Under the pieces are notes generated by a model that worked only from the letters and a program-made list of their open reading frames with translations, did no database searches and was not told where the DNA came from. A program made the position numbers and the translations under genes. From SIG402 sp045639045 (lineage in GTDB: Bacteria; Bacillota; Clostridia; Christensenellales; Borkfalkiaceae), in NCBI GenBank assembly GCA_045639045.1, contig JAZUCI010000003.1, positions 1-37,658 of the forward strand: a DNA stretch of 37,658 nucleotides. Reading direction: 5' to 3'. Shown in pieces: positions 1 through 7,081 of the stretch (position 1 is the stretch's first letter; every line of letters begins with the position of its first letter).

Positions 1-320
1 TAATCGGGGGTGGATTCCCCTTCTACCATAACCTTGGTTGCCTTAATTTCAAAGGGTTGCTTGTTTTCGGGGGTAAGAACTAAAACGCCCGTAACCACCA
101 AGGAAGCGCCTACGTTTTGCTTTACGATTTCGTCGTATTCCGCAAGATTTGCGCGTTCCAAAACCACTTGGCAATTTTTGAAATAACTGCCGTCGTTCAG
201 TTCTACGAAAGCAAACGCTTTGCTATCGCGTAAGGTACGTACCCAGCCTGCTACGGTTACCGTTTTGCCGCCGAATTCTTCGGGGTTTTTGAAAATTGCA
301 GATAAATTCGTTTTCTTCAT
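1..320 (-). CDS. asnS: Asparaginyl-tRNA synthetase, N-terminal part (3' end beyond window)
   Basis: This is the first 106 codons of a class II asparaginyl-tRNA synthetase, which charges tRNA-Asn with asparagine in the cytoplasm. The visible part is the anticodon-binding OB fold: it begins MKKTNLSAIF, then has the family-typical VTVAGWVRTLRDSKAFAFVE strand pair, a CQVV strand and a VVTGVLV strand, and ends ATKVMVEGESTPD, just where AsnRS proteins enter the catalytic domain. The ATG at 318-320 is preceded by GGAG seven bases upstream. A vegetative promoter lies about 110 bases further up. The catalytic motifs 1-3 are outside the window, so assignment to AsnRS over AspRS rests on the N-terminal wording alone. 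Confidence 0.88.
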   Translation of the reverse strand, partial: MKKTNLSAIFKNPEEFGGKTVTVAGWVRTLRDSKAFAFVELNDGSYFKNCQVVLERANLAEYDEIVKQNVGASLVVTGVLVLTPENKQPFEIKATKVMVEGESTPD

Positions 321-390
321 ACGTTCTCCATTTGGGGCGAAGCTTTTGCTTGCCCTTAAAAATACAAGATGTTGGGGTGGTTTTTTACCC

Positions 391-462
391 TTCCCCACGC
401 CTTTGGGGAAAAATGAGAATACCACACGGTAAAATTATACCATATTTCCGTAGGAAATACAA
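391..462 (-). promoter_or_regulatory. asnS promoter and leader hairpin
   Basis: On the minus strand there is TTGTAT (457-462), a 17-base spacer and TATAAT (434-439), with TGG just before the -10 (extended -10). Predicted start is near 427, giving a leader of about 107 bases. The leader contains a small hairpin, TTCCCC (391-396) pairing with GGGGAA (405-410). I looked for a T-box in the leader and did not find the conserved tRNA-acceptor-binding sequence. The 463-595 stretch between this promoter and the next terminator shows nothing gene-like. Confidence 0.7.
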
Positions 463-590
463 GCGTATAAAAAGCAAAATTTCAACTTTTTTGGGGGGAT
501 TTTGGCGGTTTTTTTCTTTCGCGCGTGCGCATACGCAAATTTACGGCAACCGCAAGGGCTTTACGGGTGTTTTCGCGCAAATTTGCAAAT

Positions 591-629
591 AAAAAACCAC
601 CGTTTTTTGCCGTTGCAAAATACGGTGGT
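591..629 (-). terminator. Terminator of the 51-residue protein gene
   Basis: Perfect 8-bp inverted repeat ACCACCGT (596-603) with ACGGTGGT (622-629). Read on the minus strand it is followed by a T-run (complement of 591-596). It lies about 55 bases after the stop codon of the small gene at 683-838. Confidence 0.75.
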
Positions 630-682
630 ATACACTTAAATTTTTCAATATCAAACGCGGTTTTGACAGTGCTTTGCCAAGA

Positions 683-838
683 TTAGTGCCCCTTGCGGTC
701 GCTTTCTTCTTCCACAATCGCCTGGCGCTGCGCGGTTTCGTGAAAAACGGGCGTTTCTTCCTTTAACGCGGATAGGTACGCCCCGTACTGCGCTTCGGTT
801 AAACGCGGTATGCGCTTGCTTTTACGCTTTTTACCCAT
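683..838 (-). CDS. Small basic/acidic hypothetical protein, 51 residues
   Basis: A short gene with a good ribosome site (GGGGGA, six bases before ATG) and its own terminator at 591-629, which together make it believable. The protein is bipolar: residues 1-11 are a run of Lys/Arg (MGKKRKSKRIP), followed by LTEAQYGAYLSALKEE, and the C-terminus is acidic and charged (VEEESDRKGH). No membrane segment or cysteine is present. The codon choice matches its neighbours. I do not recognise a named family and assign no function. The shape (basic head, short amphipathic helix, charged tail) would suit a nucleic-acid- or ribosome-associated accessory peptide, but that is a guess. Confidence 0.65.
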   Translation of the reverse strand: MGKKRKSKRIPRLTEAQYGAYLSALKEETPVFHETAQRQAIVEEESDRKGH

Positions 839-909
839 TTGCTTTCCCCCTTGGTTTTTTATTAGTATTCCCCGTTCACCCTTTTTTATGCGGGCGCATA
901 TTTTTTAGT

Positions 910-1749
910 ATGTTTTTTGATTTGCATTGCGATACCCTTTCGGCAAACGCCCCCATAAATAGCCCCCACGTTTTTAGCAAGAAAGAAAGCAAAATTTTAG
1001 CGATTTTTTGCGAAGATTTACCCCAAAATTTGCGCGCGGAAGGGATGGAAAAACAGTACCTAAAATACGAAAATTCCCTACTAAACGGCACGCTAACACC
1101 TTACCCAAACCAAGGAAAAAAACGGGTGATTTTAGGAATGGAAGGGGCAAGCGGATTGAAAGATTGCGGCGCGCTTGCCTTATGGCAAAAACGGGGGCTA
1201 AAAGTCCTTTCCCTATGCTGGAAAACCAACCGCCTTGCCACGGGTTGGGAGGGGAAAATGGATGAAGGCGTTAGCAAGGAAGGGTTCGCGTTTTTAAGGG
1301 AAATGAGGCGGCTAAATACCGTGGGGGACGTATCGCATTTAAGCCCCCTTTCCGCCATGCAAACGGTAGAAAGCGTGGGGCGAGTAATTGCAACCCACTC
1401 CCCCTTTTACAACGTATTTCCCCACCCAAGAAACCTGCCCCAAAAAGTAGCGGACGCGCTTTACGATAAAGGGGGCATCGTGGGGATTACCCCCTACCCA
1501 CCCTTTTTAGGGGGCGATATGCAAGCGTTGTTAAGCCACGCGGAATACGGCTTAAAGCGGTACGGAAACCGCTTCCTTGCCATCGGCACGGATACGGACG
1601 GAACGAAGGGTGTTTACTGCAAGGAGTTAAAGGGAAACCTTCCCCTTATGCCCCAACTGTTCCGCGCGTTAAAAAACCGATTCAGTAAGAAAATTGCCTA
1701 CCGCGTTTGCTATGAAAACGCCGCGGAATTTTTTAGCGAGATTTTTTGA
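910..1749 (+). CDS. Membrane dipeptidase (peptidase family M19)
   Basis: A 279-residue member of the renal-dipeptidase family, amidohydrolase-type TIM-barrel enzymes that use two zinc ions to cleave dipeptides. Visible hallmarks in order: DLHCDTL at residues 4-10 (first metal-binding HxD), GMEGA near residue 77 (bridging Glu), DVSHLS near 141 and ATHSP near 160 (metal histidines), HPRNLP soon after, and IGTDTDG near 226, the place of the usual SDFDG. Family members are usually 310-400 residues, so this is a short version. No signal peptide is present, so it is probably cytoplasmic. No ribosome site precedes the ATG; an AT-rich TATTTT lies five bases upstream, so the message may be leaderless. 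A strong terminator follows at 1757-1793. Confidence 0.88.
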   Translation: MFFDLHCDTLSANAPINSPHVFSKKESKILAIFCEDLPQNLRAEGMEKQYLKYENSLLNGTLTPYPNQGKKRVILGMEGASGLKDCGALALWQKRGLKVLSLCWKTNRLATGWEGKMDEGVSKEGFAFLREMRRLNTVGDVSHLSPLSAMQTVESVGRVIATHSPFYNVFPHPRNLPQKVADALYDKGGIVGITPYPPFLGGDMQALLSHAEYGLKRYGNRFLAIGTDTDGTKGVYCKELKGNLPLMPQLFRALKNRFSKKIAYRVCYENAAEFFSEIF

Positions 1750-1756
1750 GTAAAAA

Positions 1757-1793
1757 GAAAAACGGCAACCCCTTTTTGGGGCGCCGTTTTGCA
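1757..1793. terminator. Terminator between convergent M19 peptidase and ABC transporter genes
   Basis: AAAACGGC (1759-1766) pairs with GCCGTTTT (1783-1790), with CCCC/GGGG continuing the stem inward. The symmetrical A and T flanks let it work in both directions. Confidence 0.8.
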
Positions 1794-1842
1794 ATATAGC
1801 GTAGAAACATAAGAAAGCGTAGAAACGAGTTATGCAAGGCTC

Positions 1843-1898
1843 GTCGGTAAATACAGGCGAGATAAACCTTGTTGGTTATCGAGATTGTATTTGCCGAC
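1843..1898. other. Long imperfect hairpin in the convergent intergenic region
   Basis: A 13-bp arm (1843-1855) pairs with 1886-1898; the only irregular pair is T1848 against G, which is a G-U wobble in a plus-strand RNA but an A-C mismatch in a minus-strand RNA. Inside, a 5x5 internal loop (GGCGA against GAGAT) is followed by a second stem, GATAAACC (1861-1868) with GGTTATC (1874-1880). No T-run follows on either strand, so it is not an ordinary terminator. Just upstream, an 11-base direct repeat AGCGTAGAAAC occurs twice (about 1799-1809 and 1816-1826). Function unknown. Confidence 0.45.
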
Positions 1899-1932
1899 AG
1901 CAAACGAAGCAGAACGAAGTTTATACGGTTTC

Positions 1933-4593
1933 TTATTCGGTGCGGAGCGCCACAACGGGATCCTTCTTCGCCGCAATGCGCGAAGGAATTAAGCCTGCAA
2001 TAAAGGTAAGCAGCATACTGATGCCAACCAAGATAAACGCGCCGCCCACGGGGAGTTTCGCAACCGTGCCGATTTCCGCAAAATGGTTAATGATTAGGTT
2101 GATGGGCAGGTTTAAAAGCAAGGTTACCAAAATACCAAGCGCGCCCGATAAAAATCCTACGATTAAGGTTTCGGCGTTGAATACGTTGGATACGTCCTTT
2201 TTGCTTGCGCCAAGGCTTCTTAGCACCCCAATTTCCTTGGTGCGTTCCAATACCGAAATGTAGGTAATAATACCAATCATGATGGAGGAAACGATTAAGG
2301 AAATGGAAACGAAGGCAATTAAGACGTACGAAATTACGTCGATAATCACCGTGATGGATTTCATCATAATACCCATCAGATCGGTGTAAACGATTTGCTT
2401 ATCTTCTTCCTTATCCGCGTTATAGGTATCAATTAAATCCACGATGTAATCCTTGTTTTCAAAGGAGGTAGGATAGATGTAAATAGCGGAAGGCTTGGAT
2501 TCATCCGCAACGCCAAGAATTGCCAAGTTGTTTTCGTACGCTTGCACGCCGTCTTCAGGGGTGAAGGGTAAACCCGTAAATACGTTTACGGTGCGGTCTG
2601 CCTTTTGTTCGGCAATAATTTGGCTATTCGCTTGCGCGGAAAGCATTTTATCGGTTAACGCTTTGTTATAGCCGATAACCCCCGAAATACTACCCGAAGA
2701 AACCCCTTCCTTTAAGCGTAAAATACCTTTTACCTTTAAGGTAGTTGCCTTTTGGTTGATATTTTCGGTTTGCAACACCATGGGGTTTTCCACCCAAGCG
2801 GAGCCTACTTTTTGATAGAAATCATACCCTTGCATTACCGTAAAGGTTTTTTGGCATAATTCTTGGTAAGTGAAAGTGGGAACGGGTTCGCGATCTGCAT
2901 CCGGATCGAAAACCACGCCCGTTTGCATAAACACCATAGAAGCCGCCATTTGCTTTTTCTGTTCTAACGGCCAAATTGTGTGGGTGGGATCTTGCATAGT
3001 TAACGCGAAGAACGCGGAATCGTAAAGCAAGGGGGATAAATCCATCATACCGAGATAGTATAACGTGTAGTCGCTAATGCGGTTATATTGATCCACCACC
3101 AGCATTACTTCGTCTTCTGCGGTTTCGCTTGCCCAATCCCCGTACAATAGGTCGTACTGCTTTTTCAACAAATCGCGATTATCCAGCATTTCCGAAAAAA
3201 TGGAAGGCAAGAAGGCTGCCATCATGGAGTTATCTTCCCCACCGCTAACCGAATCAGGCATCAGCTGCAACAGGGGGTCCTTCATTTCCGAATACGTGCC
3301 GTTTTCGTTCTTTTTTAAGAAGCGCAAAATTAAATCGTAATTATACTGAACGGCGGAAACCTTGGTGTAATCCACGTTCGCGTCCAAATAGGTTTTTAAG
3401 GATTTTAAGTCGTTCGTTTTTACCGAAGAAACCGCCATATCCATAATGGAAGCAAGCCCTTCGCTTACCGTAACTTTATCGGTATCAGGATATTTTTTAC
3501 CCAATTCTTCCCCCGACATCATGGAAGACATCATGCTGGCAAAATCCATCGTGCTGGAAGAAATTTCCAAAGGATAGTTGGATAAGGTATCCCTTTGCAC
3601 CGTATCTATGTAATTTTGGAAACCCGAAGAAAGGGATAAAATCAGCGCGATACCGATAATACCGATACTGCCCGCAAAGGAAACGAGCGCCGTACGCGTT
3701 TTTTTGGTGGAAAGGTTGCGTAAGGAAAGCCGAAGGGCGGTAAAGAAGGACATTTTCGCCTTTTTCTTTTTCGCCTTTTTCGCCGCCTTTTTATTTGCGG
3801 GTTTTTCCGTTTCCAAAGCCGCGTCCATAACGGGCGCTTCCGCTTCTACAGGAAGTTCTTCCACCACTTCTTCAGCAAAGGCTTCCGCCGTTTGCATAGC
3901 GGCAAGTTCTTCTTCGGTGCAAGGATTACTATCCCCCGTTACGAGCCCGTCGGACAAAGTAATGATACGGGTTGCGTATTCCTTTGCCAAATCGGGGTTG
4001 TGGGTTACCATAATTACCAAACGGTCCTTGGCTACTTCTTTAAGTAAGTCCATAACCTGAACGCTGGTTTCGGTATCCAAAGCCCCCGTGGGTTCGTCTG
4101 CCAAAATTACCGCGGGATCGTTAACGAGAGCGCGCGCGATTGCCACGCGTTGCATTTGCCCGCCCGAAAGTTGGTTGGGGCGCTTTCTCAGTTGCGCGCC
4201 AAGCCCCACCTTTTCTAACGCTTTTGCGGCGCGTTCCTTTCTTTCCTTTACGGATACGCCCGATAAGGTAAGGGCAAGTTCTACGTTGCCAAGTACCGTT
4301 TGGTGGGGAATTAAATTGTAGGATTGGAACACGAAGCCTACCTTATGGTTGCGGTAGGTATCCCAATCGCGATCCTTATACTTTTTGGTGGAAACGCCTT
4401 CAATTAGCAAATCCCCCGTGGTATAACGGTCCAAACCGCCCACGATGTTTAGCAAGGTGGTTTTACCGCATCCGCTTGCACCCAAAACCGCAACGAATTC
4501 GTTTTTGCGGAAAGCAAGGGATACGCCCTTTAACGCTTGTACGCTAAAATCCGAAGAAGCGTACGTTTTTGTTACGTCGTTTAGAACTAACAT
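1933..4593 (-). CDS. ABC transporter, ATPase fused to FtsX/MacB-type permease
   Basis: An 886-residue MacB/LolD-like protein. Residues 1-225 are the ATPase: Walker A GASGCGKTT (38-46), Q-loop ending FVFQ (90), signature LSGGQ (142-146), Walker B VILADE (162-167) and an H-loop VTHN. An acidic, then Lys-rich linker (about 235-295) leads to the permease: one membrane segment near 310, a large extracytoplasmic domain of about 400 residues, and three C-terminal segments with the FtsX-family wording ERTKEIGVLRSLGASKKDV. Such exporters use ATP to drive work on the outer face (lipoprotein, peptide or antibiotic export). I choose ATG 4593 because AAGGAAGG precedes it; the open frame reaches 4842, but the extra 83 codons cross the leader hairpins and look non-coding. 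Substrate is unknown. Confidence 0.9.
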   Translation of the reverse strand: MLVLNDVTKTYASSDFSVQALKGVSLAFRKNEFVAVLGASGCGKTTLLNIVGGLDRYTTGDLLIEGVSTKKYKDRDWDTYRNHKVGFVFQSYNLIPHQTVLGNVELALTLSGVSVKERKERAAKALEKVGLGAQLRKRPNQLSGGQMQRVAIARALVNDPAVILADEPTGALDTETSVQVMDLLKEVAKDRLVIMVTHNPDLAKEYATRIITLSDGLVTGDSNPCTEEELAAMQTAEAFAEEVVEELPVEAEAPVMDAALETEKPANKKAAKKAKKKKAKMSFFTALRLSLRNLSTKKTRTALVSFAGSIGIIGIALILSLSSGFQNYIDTVQRDTLSNYPLEISSSTMDFASMMSSMMSGEELGKKYPDTDKVTVSEGLASIMDMAVSSVKTNDLKSLKTYLDANVDYTKVSAVQYNYDLILRFLKKNENGTYSEMKDPLLQLMPDSVSGGEDNSMMAAFLPSIFSEMLDNRDLLKKQYDLLYGDWASETAEDEVMLVVDQYNRISDYTLYYLGMMDLSPLLYDSAFFALTMQDPTHTIWPLEQKKQMAASMVFMQTGVVFDPDADREPVPTFTYQELCQKTFTVMQGYDFYQKVGSAWVENPMVLQTENINQKATTLKVKGILRLKEGVSSGSISGVIGYNKALTDKMLSAQANSQIIAEQKADRTVNVFTGLPFTPEDGVQAYENNLAILGVADESKPSAIYIYPTSFENKDYIVDLIDTYNADKEEDKQIVYTDLMGIMMKSITVIIDVISYVLIAFVSISLIVSSIMIGIITYISVLERTKEIGVLRSLGASKKDVSNVFNAETLIVGFLSGALGILVTLLLNLPINLIINHFAEIGTVAKLPVGGAFILVGISMLLTFIAGLIPSRIAAKKDPVVALRTE

Positions 4594-4642
4594 TATGCTA
4601 CCTTCCTTAAATGCACGCGCGTAAGCGCGCGGAAATTTCATG

Positions 4643-4694
4643 AAAAAACCCCGCATCCACCCCTGCAAAGCAGGGGGGCGGGAAAGGCATGGGG
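4643..4694 (-). terminator. Terminator-like hairpin in the ABC transporter leader (possible attenuator)
   Basis: On the minus strand, a GC-rich hairpin with inner stem CCCTGC/GCAGGG around 4660-4676 and outer CCCC/GGGG (4691-4694 with 4649-4652) is followed directly by six T residues (4643-4648). It lies about 50 bases before the ABC start codon and well after the CNNM gene's own terminator, so it sits in the leader of the ABC gene. A second small hairpin of alternating GC (CGCGC/GCGCG, about 4613-4632) separates it from the ribosome site. Confidence 0.55.
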
Positions 4695-4812
4695 AACAAA
4701 TTAGGGAGAAAAAAATGAAAACAAAAAAATCTATTTCCCCAAGCCTTGGGAAAGAGTATATACTCCGATCCTTAAAGAAATATGAAAAAATACGCATTTT
4801 CCCCCAAAGGGG

Positions 4813-4840
4813 AAAAACGTGCGGGCAGTTTACTGCCCGC
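4813..4840 (-). terminator. Terminator of the CNNM/CorC gene
   Basis: GCGGGCAG (4821-4828) and CTGCCCGC (4833-4840) form a perfect 8-bp stem with a four-base loop; on the minus strand it is followed by a T-run (complement of 4813-4817). It starts 28 bases past the stop codon at 4869. Confidence 0.85.
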
Positions 4841-4868
4841 AAGATTACGTGATGATTGGAAAACGGGA

Positions 4869-6200
4869 TTATTCTTCTTCGTCCCCGTCCTCTTTTTCGC
4901 GGTCCTTTTTCTCCTTACGGAACAACCAGTCCCCCGATTCCTCTTCTTCTTTTTCGTTTACGGTCAATTTTACCTCGATTACCCTACGGCTATCCGTTTT
5001 GGTAATTTCCAAATGCAAATGCTTGTAATCGAAGAAATCCCCTTGGGCAGGGATACGTTCCATTTGCTCGGTAACCCAACCGCCCACGGTGGTGGCTTCA
5101 AATTCGTCCGCGCCGTCCATTTCCACTAAGTCGAAGAAATCGTGCAAGGGCGCGTTGCCGTCTACCGCGTATTCGTTATCCGAAAGGGAGGTAAACAGAT
5201 TTACCACCTCGTCGTGCTCGTCCCAAATTTCCCCAACCAGTTCTTCCAAAATATCTTCCATGGTAACAAGGCCTTTGGTGCCGCCGTATTCATCCGTTAC
5301 GATGGCAAGATGCACCTTTTCGCGCTGCAACTTGTTTAGAAGGGAGGAAATTTTCATGTGCGGGGTTGCAAACACCACTTTGGTTAAAATGGCGCTTACG
5401 TCCGCATCCCCACGGAAGTACGCGGAGAAGAAATCCTTTTCGTGAATAATCCCGATTACCGTATCGATGTTTTCTTCGTATACGGGAATACGCGAAAATT
5501 CGTATTCTAGGAACATGGTTTTAATTTCTTCCATAGGCGTGGCTTTTTCCACCGCGATTACGTTTACGCGGGGCACCAAAATATCGCCTACGTCCAAATC
5601 GGTAAATTCGATTGCGGAAGAGATTAACTGCGTTTCTTGGTCGGTTAAATCGCCGTTCTTTTCGGCTTCGTCCACGATTACGAGCAATTCTTCTTCGGTA
5701 ATCCCCTGTTCTTCCTTGGCGCGGAACATTTTACCAACCAGCCATTTCCAGCCCATAAAAATCAAGTTTAAGGGATATAGTAAAACGAAGATAAAGCGCG
5801 TGAATCCCACGGTTGCCATAGCAAAGCGTTCGGGATTCTTTTTCGCAAGCAATTTGGGGGTAATTTCCCCAAACAGCAAGATAACTATGGTTAAAACCAC
5901 CGTGCTGAGCGTTGCCCCCAGCGACTGGCTTTCGGTTAAATATACGAAAAACAGGGTGGATAAGGAGGTTGCCGAAATATTTACGATGTTGTTACCCACT
6001 AAAACTGCGGAAAGCAAACTATCGTACCGTTCAACGAAGGCGTTTACGTTTCTCGCCTTTTTGCTCCCTTCGTTTGCAAGGGTTTTGATACGGATTCGGT
6101 TAATGGAAGAGTAGGCCGTTTCGGTAGCCGAAAACATGCCAGAAAGAACAATAAGAATAACTAATACCACACAGACTATGGGTATACTGTCGCTAGTCAT
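4869..6200 (-). CDS. CNNM/CorC (HlyC)-family transporter with CBS pair
   Basis: A 443-residue membrane protein of the family once called hemolysins, now linked to Mg2+ and Co2+ efflux. Residues 1-190 are the DUF21/CNNM transmembrane domain, with signature residues in FSATETAYSS, VGNNIVNI and FGEITPKLLAKKNPE. Residues about 205-325 are two CBS domains (starting ILVPRVNV, with SRIPVYEE and TDEYGGTKGLVT), which bind adenine nucleotides. A CorC_HlyC domain follows (EYAVDGNAPLHDF to EVKLTVNE). The tail is highly charged. AAGGAG sits seven bases before the ATG. The promoter (6231-6259) is covered at its -10 by a Fur-like palindrome, so metal control is likely. The transported ion is inferred only from the family. 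Confidence 0.9.
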   Translation of the reverse strand: MTSDSIPIVCVVLVILIVLSGMFSATETAYSSINRIRIKTLANEGSKKARNVNAFVERYDSLLSAVLVGNNIVNISATSLSTLFFVYLTESQSLGATLSTVVLTIVILLFGEITPKLLAKKNPERFAMATVGFTRFIFVLLYPLNLIFMGWKWLVGKMFRAKEEQGITEEELLVIVDEAEKNGDLTDQETQLISSAIEFTDLDVGDILVPRVNVIAVEKATPMEEIKTMFLEYEFSRIPVYEENIDTVIGIIHEKDFFSAYFRGDADVSAILTKVVFATPHMKISSLLNKLQREKVHLAIVTDEYGGTKGLVTMEDILEELVGEIWDEHDEVVNLFTSLSDNEYAVDGNAPLHDFFDLVEMDGADEFEATTVGGWVTEQMERIPAQGDFFDYKHLHLEITKTDSRRVIEVKLTVNEKEEEESGDWLFRKEKKDREKEDGDEEE

Positions 6201-6221
6201 TTCTATCTCCTTAAATAAAAT

Positions 6222-6259
6222 ATATGATAAATTGTATCATATTTCCCCTTAAAACACAA
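6222..6259 (-). promoter_or_regulatory. CNNM/CorC promoter with Fur-like palindromic operator
   Basis: Minus-strand TTGTGT (6254-6259), 17-base spacer, TACAAT (6231-6236). The -10 lies inside a perfect inverted repeat, ATATGATA (6222-6229) and TATCATAT (6235-6242) with five bases between. The core TGATAAATTGTATCA closely resembles the 7-1-7 box used by Fur-family repressors. Confidence 0.65.
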
Positions 6260-6301
6260 ACGTTTTTTCCGCTTTTTTCACGCTTTTTATTCATTTTATA
6301 C

Positions 6302-6334
6302 AAAAAGCACCCCTTTTGCTATGCAAAAGTGTGC
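6302..6334 (-). terminator. Terminator of the pdaB-like/SSB operon
   Basis: GCAC (6307-6310) with GTGC (6331-6334) outside CTTTTGC (6313-6319) with GCAAAAG (6323-6329); minus-strand T-run from 6302-6306. It follows the SSB-like stop codon by about 22 bases. Confidence 0.75.
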
Positions 6335-6355
6335 CTTTCGTAAGGATTACCCGTA

Positions 6356-7057
6356 TCATTCGGTATAAAACGCTTCCTCGCTATCCTCCCCGCCGTTCAG
6401 CAGTAAATCAAACTCCCCGTTAATATCAAAGGTGGTTACGCTATCGTACGCGGCTAGTTTACTTACCGAAACTTCGTACGCCGTCATGGTGCGCGTTTCG
6501 GTATCCGAAATCTTTTTTTGATATTCCCTGCTTTGAATTCTGCCCGAAACCGCAATTCGCTCGCCCACGGTTAAGTTTTTTACGAAGCGCGCGTTTCTGC
6601 CCCAAGCAATGCAAGGGATGTAATCGGACTTATTATAGGCGCGGTTTACCGCCACCAATACGTCCGCAATCTCCCTGTGAAAGGGGGTGGTGCGGTATAC
6701 GGGGGGCTTGCAAATATACCCGCAAAGCACTACGTTGTTGGGGTTTTTATATTTATCCCCTTCCACCGTTTCGCGCACGAACACGGTAAGCATTAAACGG
6801 CTTTTTCCATCCACCAATTTGTTATAACTGCGGAACTGCCCCACGGCGGAAAGTCGATCCCCCACTTTTAAGTCGCCTTCTGCAATCAGCCGTTCGGAAA
6901 CGGTTACGGGCAAAATATCCGCTTGCCCCGAAAGGCGTTCCACCTTCAGTTTCATTTCGTAAAACCCTTCGCCGTACACTTCGTGCGAAAATTCCGCTTC
7001 GGTTACGATTTCCCCCGATACGTACACTTTATTGTTTCTTTCATAAGTAGTATTCAT
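6356..7057 (-). CDS. Single-stranded DNA-binding protein with two OB folds
   Basis: A 233-residue protein made of two OB-fold domains. The first covers about residues 8-95 (NKVYVSGEIV ... LTVFVRETV). The second (about 105-205) carries the wording typical of Firmicute SSB proteins: NVVLCGYICKPPVYRTTP, DVLVAVNRAYNKSDYIPCIAWGRNARFV and VSGRIQSREY. The C-terminus is acidic but lacks the DDDIPF-type tail with which canonical SSB recruits repair proteins, so this may be an auxiliary rather than the replicative SSB. Start ATG has GGAGG seven bases upstream. It sits 24 bases behind the PdaB-like gene, and the shared terminator at 6302-6334 indicates one operon. The pairing of a cell-wall deacetylase with a DNA-binding protein is unexplained. 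Confidence 0.82.
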   Translation of the reverse strand: MNTTYERNNKVYVSGEIVTEAEFSHEVYGEGFYEMKLKVERLSGQADILPVTVSERLIAEGDLKVGDRLSAVGQFRSYNKLVDGKSRLMLTVFVRETVEGDKYKNPNNVVLCGYICKPPVYRTTPFHREIADVLVAVNRAYNKSDYIPCIAWGRNARFVKNLTVGERIAVSGRIQSREYQKKISDTETRTMTAYEVSVSKLAAYDSVTTFDINGEFDLLLNGGEDSEEAFYTE

Positions 7058-7081
7058 TTGGTCCTCCGTTTTTCTATGGTT

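Noticed and set aside
321..427. T-box riboswitch in the asnS leader
   Set aside because: I looked for the conserved T-box sequence and an antiterminator; only a short hairpin is present and the leader is too short.
4594..4842. N-terminal extension of the ABC transporter by 83 codons
   Set aside because: It would cross terminator-type hairpins, has no ribosome site and no family similarity; AAGGAAGG supports the internal ATG at 4593.
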